From Rotaria sp. Silwood1 (taxonomy: Eukaryota; Rotifera; Eurotatoria; Philodinida; Philodinidae), in the NCBI GenBank assembly GCA_905250075.1, contig CAJNOP010000716.1, positions 42,359 to 106,358 on the forward strand: a stretch of DNA of 64,000 nt, read 5' to 3'. Position numbers and translations under genes: made by a program. This document shows positions 23,148 to 35,440 of the stretch, piece after piece. Below the pieces are notes generated by a model that did no database searches, was not told the DNA's origin, and saw only the letters and a list, made by a program, of their open reading frames with translations. The first letter of the stretch is position 1; every line of letters begins with the position of its first letter.

Positions 23148-26100
23148 TTAAACATCACTAATCATATGGATTTTAGTTTTTCGTATTCTTTCCGAAAGAA
23201 GATTTGGTTGTATATAAACACGATTTGTTTGTATTGAATCTTTACTTGATATATTATTTTCATTATGATCTATAAATGTTGGATTTATTGCACTTGATAT
23301 TTCTTTTGTCTTAATATCAATTGATGATTTTGGCGTAATATGAAGTTGAATTGGACGTGTTAAACTAGTCATATTGTCTGTACTTGATTTACTTATTGTT
23401 ATAGGTTGTGTATGATTAGTAGATAAATGAGAACGTTGATGAAATCCACGTGGAATAAAAAATGTTTGCCATAAATCTTGTTTTGGTTTTGTTAAATAAA
23501 CATGAAAAAGAAATAGAAAAAAACCTTGAAATGTATTACATATACAAAAAATCAATTCATATATAAATATTGATCGAATAAGTACTAATATACCAAATAA
23601 CCATGTACAAACTAAACAAGAAACAAAAAACAAAAAACAACTTCATGTTAAAACAATTGAAATAATTTACTAATTAATATAAAACAACAAATTGTTAAGC
23701 CTATTTGTAATGTTGATCGATTATTTTGATTTATAGAATCATGTCGACAAATACTTATCAATATAAATATGAAAATTATTAAATTACATAAAATCATAGT
23801 TGATATTGGTGTAAGAAAAGTCACATAAATTAAAATTTCATTATTAATCCAACATTGATATTCTTCTATATAACCACCATTTTTACCTATGAATAAAACT
23901 AAACAAGGAAAAATTATTGGTATAATCCATCCAATAATAGTAGATTTAATAAAAAAATTTGAAATATATGAATCAAATATTTGAACAAAATGCATATATT
24001 GAATAAATGTTATAATCAATATCCACATAAATGTTGTTAATAAAAAATAATGTAATAAAAAACCAAATATATTACAATAATAATTTTGTTTTGCAAGATT
24101 AAATAATATATAAAGACAATTAACAAATAATATTGATAAACAAAGCATAAATAATGATGCATGAAGACGATTTTTTTGTGAATATCTAAATAAAAATATT
24201 AAAATTAAATATAAATAAATAATAAAATTTTACCGAAAAAGTGCATATGTAATTAATATTATGATAAGACTAAACATGCATAAAGCAATACCAATATATG
24301 TTACAAATGTCAATATAAATTCTTCAGTAGTTGATAAAGATTCTATCACTGGTTCTGATTCAGGTAACTAAATAGATAATCAAATAAAAATTCTTCTAAT
24401 ATGAAAGATATATGCATGATTTTCCTTAAGTATTCTTAGTACCTTCATTCTGAAGTAGAAATCAAAATGAATATGATTTGTATTCGACTGAGACTATGAT
24501 TTAAAAATGTTGATCTTGGAATTAGTTTTGACTTTTCCTGTCGACGAGTTTATTTGAATAAGACAGATAAATTTCATAAAATGGACTAAAGATTTTCGAG
24601 ATCTAAGAATGCGAATTGATAGAAGGTTATTATTTTCTTGAATTAAACCTTTTTAAACCGAACTAAGTCCAAATGAATCTAAAATCACTCATTGTCTTAT
24701 GATGCTATCATTGTTACATCTCTAATCATAGTTCATTATCAACGAATTCATTTGAAAAGTGGAATAGTTATGTTTGCATTATCGATATCTTATCTACTTT
24801 TTTAATGAAAAACCTACCTTCTCTCACATAAATAAGCTTAACAGAGCCATAGCTGAGAACAGGCAAAATGAACTTGATGATCTATATTTTATTAAAAAAG
24901 GACGGATGTTTTATCTGATTTAACAATATTAGAATTATTACGCATACAAGTTATTAAAAGGATATAATAAGTCTCATAAAAAGATTTGCTCACGTAAAAG
25001 GTCTTTACACTGAACTATATTTTCGCTTTATTTGATAACATGCCCACATCTAATATTACTGTGGTAATGCAATGAGTCGCAATTTCATCTTCACATTGAA
25101 GAGTTAAAGAAAAAAAGCAGCTTTGACTGTTTTTTTTCTATAGGAAGTACAATGTTGAACGATCAGTAAATCATAGAATGTGAAAAGAAAACAGCAGAGA
25201 CTTCAGTTGTGAACTTCTCTTTAAAAAATAACTCGCGGATAACACGTAGATTATTTAAAATGTATTCATTTTCTTTTTTTTTTGTGGCACACTTTTGAAA
25301 TACTCTCGGTTATCTAACGTCTCAATAAACATCAGATCGATACAAAAATAAGATTGTAAACTTGTTTTATTTTTTTATGTGAATGCTTTCAAAATGAATC
25401 TATCTTTATTTGAATGTACAAAAAATATGGATGTGATGATATTTGTAAGAGATTCTAATTCATTTAAGACGTAGTATTAGACATATTATCTCAATTTTCT
25501 CAACATACCAAACGTAATGCATAATGCGTCAGATGATTACAAGAACATTGAGCATAATCATCAATATATCCAATGAAACGACATCCATTATCTGCTATCC
25601 ATGAACCATTATTTTCATCAAATGACCAATAAACACATGAGATATTACGTGATTGAATAGACTAATATAATTAAATAGAAATTGGATTTATTTTAAAATA
25701 AATTTTTCTTACTTCAGTTATATGTATTTGAAATTTTACAATATCATTATCTGTTTTCATATTTGTCCAATTAACTATTTGATAAGATATTGGTATTCCA
25801 ATCAATTGATTACTATTTATATTTGTTTGATTAGTTTTATTTATTTGTGGAAATAAATTAAAATTTGAAAATATAATTTTAATTATACGATAATTATCAG
25901 ATGATTGTAATTGTGTTCGTAATATTCGCATATTCAATTGAACAATAATATTCGGATAATGATCTGAATTTTCTATAGATATGAAAAAAAATTCAAAGTT
26001 ACAAATTTCTTTCGTGTGAAAATAAATGATACCCGATGTTACATTAAACCATTCATTTTCCTTATTATTTTGTTGCCATTGATCAAAATTTATATTTATT

Positions 26101-29085
26101 ACAGATGTGTTTATATTATTATATTGAAATAAAGTTTTTTTATCATTATTGTCAATTTGAATTTTTGCTGGGAATAAATCAAGAAAATTAAGTAATCTAT
26201 CAATGATATTAATTAAAACGAATATAAAAAACAAAAAATATTACTTATTAGTTATTATTTTCAATGAATCATTCTCAACTTCAATTTGTCCTGTAATATT
26301 AACAAGTCGATTGATAATATTTAAGATATTATTTGCTTGTTCGATTGTAAATGAAGGTATAATAAGTAATTTTTCAATTGCAGCAGTCATTACTGACATA
26401 GAATCTAAATCAGTTATAAGATAATCCTTAAAATTTAATAAAAATTCATTTAATAATTCATTTTCATCATTTTCAGTTTCATTAAATCCAATAATTTTTG
26501 CAAAATATTTAAATCGTGTTTTATTAATTGGTTTAAGATCTACAAAAAAAAATCACATCCGACAAATAAATAATAAACTCAACAAAAACACACTAACCGT
26601 CCATTTGACATATAACACCTAATGTTGGTTTAATACATGCAATATCATTTAATTTTCCTATTTCTTCATATGAACCATTATTATCTGAACGTGCAATAAT
26701 TTCTACACATTGTTCATCTTTTTGAAATTCACTATATGGACGATTATCTGGTTCACCTCTATTCCATACTGTAACTTTCTTTTTTGAATTGAAATTGACA
26801 TAAATTTATTTGAAAATCTTTTACAAAAGAAAAAAAATGAACAAACAACTAACCTTTTGTCCATCTGAATCCATGTAACATAAAAAAGTTGAATTAGCAA
26901 ACGATGTTTCAAAATATTCATCATCACACTATTTATGAACAAAAAATAAAAATAAAAACTTATTTACTTTAGAAAATGTATGTGTCTTCAAGATTATTTT
27001 GTGATTTATACACAAAAAAAATTTATTTGTTCATAAACACAAACAATGGTAGATTATTCCTTAGTTTACTTCAAAAGATTGATGTCTATATCTTCAAAAT
27101 TAATAGTAACTACTGATTAACGAATGATCAATGGTAGGACCATGGTGGATACACACATACAAAGGAAACAAGACTCTTATAGATCTGACTTTATTGTAGT
27201 AGAAATTTTGAATTAACTCATAAATTCTATATTTTCTGGTTAGCTTAATTCTTGAGTATGAACAAAAAAAAATCGTAGGATTTTTTCATTTTCACCAAGT
27301 TAGATAAGATTACATAAGTATCATTCAATTTTTTCTTTGTTCGAAAGAACATGTCAGGATGCCGGATATGCCAAATTCCCTTTTGGAAATTAAACATTAT
27401 TATTATTACATTAAAAAGTACTTTTATAACTTGCATCACCATTTTTCGAGTGACATACCAAATTATATATATAAAATGTGAGGAGTCACAGATAATTTTG
27501 CGTTGCCAAATGAGTGTTTTTTTTATTGAATATCTCCTGAAAATTAAATTTTTAAGGACATCACTCGTTTCCGACTGTTAAAATTAAAATCTTTTCGATT
27601 CTGGTTTGTCATTACTAATAGAGTTTTGAAGAACTAACAGAGAAAATTTGCGCTGCGATGATTATTCTTTGTATAGAAAATTCATCTAATGATAATAACT
27701 ATTGCTCATCCCAAATATGCTAAGAGCATGGACATCTAACACCACTGAACACAGTCAGTTTTCCAATACAGTTGAAACTTTTTTTAATTATCGTACCGTT
27801 GTTTTCATGTTTTTATTTGAGTGGAAAGAGATATCAAAAAGCCAAAACAATTTTGTTGGCACTTCAAACACTATCTATTGCCTGTACAAAAGAAACTTCG
27901 ACTCTATCAAACTTTTTGTGAGTAAGAAAGTAGGACGATTTATAGTCTTTGTGACTCAGATACTTCCTAGGAGGAAATATTTGAAATCTATGACAACTTT
28001 TACTCTACTCATTAATGTTTACCTATCGTGAAAATTTCAAATATTTTCGATAAGCTATTTTTTCTAAAATCCCAAAAAGGGAATTCTCTTAACAAGATGT
28101 ACATGTTAATATTGCGTGAGAAAATCAAGGTCAATCATATAACACGAGAACAAAATATAAGAGCTATGATTGATGAAATTATATGATTTAACATATGTGT
28201 AACTTAATATCAAAACTTACATTTGTTTCATTTTGTATCCATGTAATATTATTAGACCAAATCCATTTCGATAATGATAAACCATTTTCATCTGTATATC
28301 GTTTTAATCCAATATAATAACCTCTTGCTCGTGGACATTGTCCTTTACATGTTGTATTAACTAATATAATATTTATCTTTTATATTAATATAAATATTCA
28401 AAATATGAATAATATCTTACACATATTCATTTGTTTTAGTTGTTCAAGTAAAAGAATATTATCAATAATAGCTAATTGTAATCCATATTGTTGACATATT
28501 TGTTCAGCTTGATCATATCGTACAATTTCTGTAATTCTTATATAACAAATACGTTGAAATTTTTTTGTAAATTTTATTGTTCTTAATGGCCATGATGGAT
28601 ATAATGGATTAATACAAGCTGATTGTTCTAAATATTTTCAATCTTGTTAAGAAATTTTTTTGATTATTTGTTTAATTATTTTTTTTTATATTACCATTCT
28701 CTTGTTGACAATCCATTGTTTCTGTACAATATTGTTGACAAGCTGAAGATAATATATGATGACGTCGATAGATTTTTTGTTGTTGTTGATATTCATCACG
28801 ACATGACTAAAGATAAAATTTAAATTAAAATTAACAAAAAAAAAAAGGAAGATGATATTATTTACTTCACGTTTTGTTTCAATTATTTCTTTTGATTGTT
28901 CATATGTATTTTCAAAAGAAATTTTTGTTTTTAAAAAATTATTTGAATCTTTTCGATCTGTTTCATAGAATTCTATTTATATAAAAAGAAAAGTGTCAAT
29001 TAAAAGTAATAGATTTTTTTGTTTTCTTCGTACTTGATTGTACTAATATTAAAGAATAAAATTGTAAAACGAACAATAAAATCAT
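23148..29085 (-). CDS. Adhesion GPCR with C-type lectin-like ectodomain, 13 exons
   Basis: Exons, 5' to 3' on the - strand: 29085-29034, 28972-28866, 28806-28695, 28627-28421, 28360-28221, 26928-26854, 26778-26598, 26539-26245, 26196-25713, 25661-25509, 24367-24234, 24185-23671, 23611-23148. All borders are GT-AG and the phases agree; the total is 2919 nt, 972 residues. Residues 1-17 are a signal peptide. A C-type lectin-like domain spans about 92-290 ('GYYIGLKR', 'WIWSNN', 'WNRGEPDN', 'KLND', 'GVICQ'). A GAIN region follows, with a GPS ending 'CSCNHLTHYALRL'; autoproteolysis is predicted between Leu595 and Thr596. The 7TM region shows the TM3/ECL2 cysteines ('YYCNIF', 'YQCWIN'), TM6 'CTWLFG' and TM7 'CNTFQGFFLFLFHV'. 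The tail of about 120 residues is Ser/Thr/Ile-rich. Most introns are 48-75 bp; two exceed 1.1 kb (24368-25508 and 26929-28220). The exon model is hand-built, though the phase agreement makes it strong. Confidence 0.88.
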
Positions 29086-31933
29086 TATAAGTTCAAAATT
29101 CAAGAAGAAAAAAAAAGAACAAATGTAACAATGTAATCTATCCTCATCTCGTTGTTTTTTTTTTCTTCAATCTCATGGGTATTGTACTTTCTTTTTTCTT
29201 CTTGTCTAGTTAATACTTTTATATATATATATATTTGTTTTCCTCACTAATGAAAACTTATATTAATGTTTCTATAGGGAAATTAGTGTGTCTAATATTC
29301 AAAAAGAAAATTTTACATTATAAGGTGTTGTTTTGTTCTTCATATTTCTAATCGTTAGATTTTCTAACGAGAAAAAAAGATATGTATACATATATCTATA
29401 TACAAGTGTGCGTAATAAATATTTGATGTTTTTATTTAGAATAGAAAAAAAATGGATAATTAAATTTTTTGTGTATTCGTTTTTGTTTTGGAATAAAATA
29501 ATATGAAATATTAAGTGAAGTTTCAAGATCAAAGTATTATTTTTGATCATTATTATGTTAGAATGAATTATAACATTGTATTATGACTGTGTATGTCATG
29601 CAACAAGAATAATGAGTCTAATTTATTATTATTCAAACAAGTAAAAATAAAAAAAATTGATCAATAAGTAGAGAAGATCATGTCAAAATAGAGTTGTTTG
29701 AAAATATTGCTTTAGAATGTTGTATTTTATACATTTTTCAAAACTAAACATAAAAAACATTATCGATTTTAATATTTTATTTATTTCGATCAGAAAAACT
29801 CATTCTACAATTTTCTAAACTAGCTAATTGTATCGAGCACCATTTTTCTGCAGGATGAGATCACTTTTAATGTAGTGTATAGTCGTTTCTGGGAACTTTA
29901 AAGATAAAAGCTGTACTACACATTTGGAAGATGCCGCTTTTTTTAGAATAGTCTTTATAAGCAAAAGTATCTTGTTTGACCAAGCGACATTTCAGCGGTT
30001 AATACTAGAACGACGGACATTGTAAGAAATCAATAAACAGTATCTCAATCAGTTGAAATACTATTTTATGACTCGAAGGCCTCCTCGTCTTCAGTACCAT
30101 CACTCTTCGTTCACTGAAAATATGGTCGCTGAAATGTTATGTCAACATTTGATTTCGCAAATGTACAGTATGGTCGATTTGTTCTCTTGTCGCGTCACAA
30201 CAACAACAACCTTCCTATCCATGCGTTTAAATTTGTCACTATTTAGAGCACATATAGACGCATAATTTTTAATGTTTTTTTTTCTTGAATATTTATGTAA
30301 CTTTGGAGGTTAAATCACCATGAAGTTGAGCCGATTGAATAAATTTTCAGTAGAAGTATGAGTGGAAATGTCCCATCTCTTAAAGAGACAAGTGTGCACT
30401 TTACAAACTGAGAGAATTGAAAAGAGCCGAAATAAGCTTAGTGTCTTCTCATAGAAATTTATGGAAATCCAATTAAAAAGAAAGACTTTCTTTCAAAAAT
30501 TAAAATAAATAAACAAAACGAATGATAATAAGCCATTTACTGTAATCAAAATTGAGACTTGAATATGAAGGTGCGGATGTAAATGTGTATAGGTTTGATT
30601 GATTAGAAAAACCACAACCATCGTCTTGAATTGAATATATCTTAAAGAACTAAAACTATCTTGATATTATTTTCTGATTCAATTGATAAAATACAAACGA
30701 CGAAGGAAAAACAATCATTTACAACTTCATTCATGATCAAAGAAGAGACTAATCTATCTGACAATTTTTTCTTTAAATATTTTCATACATTTTCTCTGAT
30801 TAAAAGCAGTAATATAATTATAGCAGCATTTTTTGATGCCTTGTATTCCAACTAGTGATGCGCCACAATTCAAAAGCTGAACACGAAAGAACGAAAAGAA
30901 AAATTCTTTCAACTATAATGAATTTTCTTCCTGTACGAAATTACGGAATAATACATTTCCTGTCGGCATTGCTAAACGCTACTTCATAACTTTGTGCAGG
31001 AAGGAAAGAACAATTATGTCTTACTTTCATCATAGTCGTAAGAACTTCTTTCCCTTTTTCTCTTATGTAAGAGTTTTGGTCCATCACTAACTCCAGCAAA
31101 ATACTACTTTCAATAAAGATTTTTACGAAAAAAGAAGCTCGTTAGTAAAATTTTATAACGGCAGAAAAAATGTTTCGCCCTGTAGGACAAAATAAGACCA
31201 CAGGCAGCTCTATTCTGATGACGGTTTCTATTTTTCATTTTCTTATTTTATCCTTACTGAAAACTTTCTATATTTTGGACTTCTTGTTTTGTTTCGATAT
31301 AGTGTTGAACTATTTAACAGTTGGAACTGATGTGATAAATTAAGTCGGAGAAATTTCTTCAGAAACACATAGGATTTCTGATAAATTATATGAAATTAAT
31401 TAAAAATTATCCAATTATTTTAGCAGAAAGAAATCATCAGTTACGAAAAAAAAATAGTTTTTTCTCTTGCATGGGTCTGCTCATAAGAATAATCCCGATT
31501 GTGCTGAGGTAATTAGAGAGATTTCGAATATCCATATGAAAAAGGACCTTCCATTCAGATTCAGAAATACTTTCAAACAAAAATATCTTACATGAACTAA
31601 TGCATACAATCAATATTCCAATACTCAATTTCATGATGATACTTCCACATTATTGCTGTGTCAATACCTTCTTTATCTATTTCTCTATACTCTTTATCAA
31701 AAAATTTATACTTTCATGTGACGATTGATTTCAGATCCAACTCTTTGTTTTTCTAAGTCCAGAATTAATTTTCTTTCTGACTGAGTACATATATTTTTTT
31801 CGTAATAGTTTTATCAATCTGTATATAAACAAAAAAAAGATAGAAATAAGACACATATAGAATCATCTGTGTATTTTGATCAAAGAACATACAGACGAAA
31901 ATGAAGAAAAAGAAAATTCGTGTTTGATCAAGT
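29086..31933. other. Intergenic, no gene supported
   Basis: AT-rich 2.8 kb. Several short open frames (29299-29550, 30053-30265, 30661-30855, 31437-31634) have no domain and no coding-like continuation. The first few hundred bases hold the GPCR promoter, with poly(T/A) tracts and a TA run near 29220. Confidence 0.5.
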
Positions 31934-31981
31934 GTAGGGTGTGGATGTGGGCATTTTTCTTGCACACCACATCCACACTGT
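31934..31981. repeat. Telomere-like inverted block 1
   Basis: A G-rich arm (GTAGGGTGTGGATGTGGG, 31934-31951) is followed after 11 bp by a C-rich complement (CACACCACATCCACACTG, 31963-31980). The arms pair as a short hairpin. The unit TGTGGG is the telomere repeat I recall being reported for bdelloids. It is the first of nine such blocks in the window. Confidence 0.65.
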
Positions 31982-32561
31982 TCATCATGGTCCATCTATT
32001 TTGACCTTCTCTCTCTCTCTATTGTTATTTCATTCTTTTCTCATTGGTTATCGCTCTATTGCCAACATATATATGAATACGTTCATTATTTCTGTTAAGG
32101 GAAGAGATGAATCTCGTCTCACTCTTTCATTCTTCGATGTTTTATTCTTCCTTGTATCCATCTCATCTTTATCTATTCTCTCTGGGCTATTTGTTTTTTT
32201 TTCTCTTTGCGATGGGCACAACTGGACGAGTATGCAGAGATGGAGAGGATGAGCGATAGAATGAGAGAATAAAGAGAGAAAGGAGAGTGTAAGGCGGTGA
32301 TCATCTCACTGTTCCGACAGTCAAATAGTGAGTCTCGGATTTAGTGAGTTTATTTTTCGGGTATGCATGCGAGGGTATGATTGTATGAATATTCATTTCA
32401 GCTTAAAGTCTGAACTAATGACAAGTGATCTTCTTTCATGATAGTTCACTTTTTTCCAAAGTAAAAATAAAAAAGACTAATTGCTGAAATGAGATTTGTT
32501 AAATCAGCGTTAATAGACATACGAAATCATTCTCGATATTCCATTCTAGATTTTGTTGATC
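31982..32561. other. Intergenic upstream of the F-box gene, purine/pyrimidine-rich
   Basis: It has a CT-rich start (TCTCTCTCTCT near 32011), a GA-rich segment (about 32230-32290) and otherwise unique AT-rich DNA. The 103-codon frame at 31941-32252 (+) runs through low-complexity sequence and is not supported. The promoter of the F-box gene is presumably here. Confidence 0.5.
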
Positions 32562-34316
32562 ATGCAGACGCAACTGGAATCATTGGCGAATGAAACATTG
32601 CTCGATCTATTCGAATTCGTCTCACCATTGGATCTATTTCGTGCCTTTTATGGGCTCAATTATCGTTTGAATACATTAATTCTCGGCCATTTTCGAACAT
32701 ATCGTTTTGATTTTCGTTCAATATCAAGAGAAGATTTCGACGTAATCTGTCGCGTTTATTTTCCATTAATCATTGATCGAATTATTTATCTTCGTCTCTC
32801 AGATGATGGCGATACACCAAGACAATCGTTTGATTTTTTTGTTCGTAATTTCAATTTAAATCGATTTACATATTTGCAATTTCTCACTTTCTATTCTATT
32901 GATTCTCATCCAAAACTCAATGAATTCTTTTTTATCGAAATACATCATCTTCATTATTTGACACATCTCAAATTTGTTGATTGCCGTATTGAATGCGTCA
33001 ACAATGAATATTCAATTAAGTTAATTAATCAACTTTGGAGTCTTTCCAAATTAATATATTGTTATTGGGATGTAATGTTATATCGTAGTGAACCTTTTGC
33101 TATTCCGACAATTGTTTCATCCTCATTACAACATCTCTATATTCATCATATTACATGGAAATTCGATAAATTGGTTTGTCTAATGGAAAAAACACCTTAT
33201 CTTCAATATTTTTCTACGACAGCCAAATTTTCTTATGGAAGTGATGTTGATGATCATGCTGATAAAATGCCGCCATCATCTATGAATTTAGCGATGAAAA
33301 AACTTAAACTCTGTGGAATTTCTTCACCACGAATAATGATCAATACTTTATATAGAATGTCGAATTTATCTTATTTAAATATTCAAACATTTTGTATTTA
33401 TCTCGATGGACATCAATGGAAAGAGATTATTATTAACTATTTACCAAAATTGAAAATATTTCGTTCAATTATGTCTTTTGAACTTGATCATATAATTAAT
33501 AAAGAAAATCAAATCGATCAATTACTCGATACATATTGTACTTCATTTTGGATTGAAGAACATCAATGGTATATGGGATGTCTTTGGAACAGTTCCAATG
33601 ATGATCGATCGATTTGTTTGTATTCATTACCATTTCGTTTTCAATATTATTCTAACAAAATTTCTCAAGGTGAATGTCGAACAAAATCGACATATTTACC
33701 AAATATCAAATATTCTTATGATCATGTTCGTAATTTAAGTTATAATTCTTCTCTTTTTACAAATACAGAATTTTCAAATGTTGAATTAAATCATATTGAA
33801 AACCTTGGTCTTACATTACCATTCGATGATCGATTTTTGTCTGTATTTCCAAATTTTGATAATTTATTATCATTAGGATTATGTCTTTCGGATGATTATC
33901 CATTTCAATTGCAATTATTACTCGACAAAGCACCTCGTCTTGTTTCATTAGAATTTGAATTATGGTCCACAAAAGAAATGCCTCCTTTCAATCTGACAAA
34001 TGCATCAATTCGACGTCTTGACTTAGAAGGACATGATAAATTACGTCGTCGTCATTGTTTCAATCATCAACAATGTATAGCATTGTGTAATTCACCTTTA
34101 GGTATTCAATGTCAAGTACTTCGTATTAAAGTCAACGATTTATTGAGCATACTTGTACTTGTACATACAATGATTAATCTTCGAACATTATATGTTCAAT
34201 ATGAACGTGATTCACGAAGTCATCAACCGGATCTTGTCGACTTGTTACAACATCATGTACCGTCGACAGCGATTGTAAAACGAAGATGCTACGGACAATT
34301 TGTTATTCGATTATAA
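32562..34316 (+). CDS. F-box protein with leucine-rich C-terminal region
   Basis: 584 residues, single exon, ATG at 32562. Residues about 4-45 ('LESLANETLLDLFEFVSPLD' and on to 'FRAFYGLNYRLN') form an F-box with the typical L-P/A-N-E-x-L-x-x-x-F pattern, which would bind Skp1 in an SCF ubiquitin ligase. The rest has irregular Leu/Tyr-rich segments ('LTHLKFVDC', 'LQHLYIHHI', 'LSYLNIQTF', 'LRTLYVQYE'), suggestive of degenerate LRR-like substrate-binding repeats. Such F-box proteins occur as large families in bdelloid genomes. AATAAA signals follow within 15 bp of the stop. The substrate is unknown. Confidence 0.8.
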   Translation: MQTQLESLANETLLDLFEFVSPLDLFRAFYGLNYRLNTLILGHFRTYRFDFRSISREDFDVICRVYFPLIIDRIIYLRLSDDGDTPRQSFDFFVRNFNLNRFTYLQFLTFYSIDSHPKLNEFFFIEIHHLHYLTHLKFVDCRIECVNNEYSIKLINQLWSLSKLIYCYWDVMLYRSEPFAIPTIVSSSLQHLYIHHITWKFDKLVCLMEKTPYLQYFSTTAKFSYGSDVDDHADKMPPSSMNLAMKKLKLCGISSPRIMINTLYRMSNLSYLNIQTFCIYLDGHQWKEIIINYLPKLKIFRSIMSFELDHIINKENQIDQLLDTYCTSFWIEEHQWYMGCLWNSSNDDRSICLYSLPFRFQYYSNKISQGECRTKSTYLPNIKYSYDHVRNLSYNSSLFTNTEFSNVELNHIENLGLTLPFDDRFLSVFPNFDNLLSLGLCLSDDYPFQLQLLLDKAPRLVSLEFELWSTKEMPPFNLTNASIRRLDLEGHDKLRRRHCFNHQQCIALCNSPLGIQCQVLRIKVNDLLSILVLVHTMINLRTLYVQYERDSRSHQPDLVDLLQHHVPSTAIVKRRCYGQFVIRL

Positions 34317-34324
34317 ATTTGTTA

Positions 34325-34340
34325 AATAAAATAAATAAAG
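34325..34340 (+). terminator. Poly(A) signals of the F-box gene
   Basis: Two overlapping AATAAA hexamers lie 9-22 bp past the TAA stop. They are very close to the coding end, which is common in compact rotifer genes. Confidence 0.5.
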
Positions 34341-34665
34341 ATCTTTGAACAAATGTTTCAGTATTTCGATTGTTTGAGTTGAATAGTCCTAATGAAAGAA
34401 ATTTGGAATTGTACGAAATTCTACTCAGTATTATTATAGAGTTTTATCCAAAATTATCCGATGATAGATCAACTGATCAGATGCATTCTTATTTCAAATG
34501 AGCCGAAGTTACTTGGTCGAAATTTTCTTTTCACTACTGCATTTGATCAAAAATAACGAAATCATTAAAACTTTTTTATTTTTGTTTTGAAATCATAATT
34601 ACATATAGATGTTATCATATATTCATCACTGAGGTTTTTTCGATATAATAACTGCTAAACAGAAG
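34341..34665. other. Intergenic, no feature seen
   Basis: Unique AT-rich sequence between the F-box gene and the foldback element. Confidence 0.6.
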
Positions 34666-34722
34666 TACCCGGGCAGACAACAAAACGGCAAAAACGGCGT
34701 TTAAACGTCTCAACATCTGAAC

Positions 34723-34877
34723 TATTTAAACAGTGTCATTAGTCGCCAAAAACGCGTTAAAACAGTTTATGAAAAATTAACTTTTAACACGTTTTACATG
34801 TTTAAACGCTTGGAGTCATTGAAATTGTAACTGTTTTAACGTGTTTTTGGCGACTAATGACACTGTTTAAACAGTTG
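34723..34877. repeat. Subterminal hairpin of the foldback element
   Basis: About 48-bp arms (34723-34772 and 34829-34877) share GTGTCATTAGTCGCCAAAAA and its complement; the core of about 55 bp contains another GTTTAAACG. It lies just inside the left TIR. Confidence 0.8.
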
Positions 34878-34941
34878 AAATAATTTCCCTTGTCACGCCT
34901 CTTAATGATCAACAAACGTTTCATCTAAACAATGAAGTATC

Positions 34942-35440
34942 AATAATTTATAACTAAATTTTCTTCTCATTGATAAACTGATCGATTATATTCAAATTAT
35001 CATTAGATTAATGTTAAATTGACATATGTTTATAGTTTATACTTTGAAAACAGTGCAGAGAATTTATCTCTCATCAGTTCGTTTCTTTTTATGTTAAGAG
35101 TAAGTGTATATTTTACTATTTACTTATTGATATTTTTTTCTTTTTGTTTTTTTTTTCAATAGTGGAAAGAAAGATAAAACATGTAGGTTTAATCGAACAG
35201 CATTAAAACGTTGTCATACCATTCCACTATTAGAAAAAAAACAAAAAGAAAAAAATACCAACAAGTAAATAGTAAAATGTAAACTTACTCTTAACATAAA
35301 ACGAAACGAACTGACGAGATAAATTCTCTGCACTGTTTTCAAAGCATAAACTATAAACATATGTCAATTTAACATTAATCTAACGATAATCTGAATATAA
35401 TCGATCAGTTTATCAACGAGAAGAAAACTGAATTATTTCC
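34942..35440. repeat. Nested inverted repeat, about 215-bp arms
   Basis: The left arm (34942-35165) and right arm (35227-35440) are near-identical reverse complements. For example, CAGTGCAGAGAATTTATCTC pairs with GAGATAAATTCTCTGCACTG. The 60-bp centre includes 'GGTTTAATCGAACAGC'. High arm identity relative to the host element suggests it is younger, or maintained by gene conversion. Confidence 0.85.

Noticed and set aside
31941-32252. 103-codon open frame (+ strand)
   Set aside because: Crosses CT-rich low-complexity DNA and telomere-like block 1; no domain.
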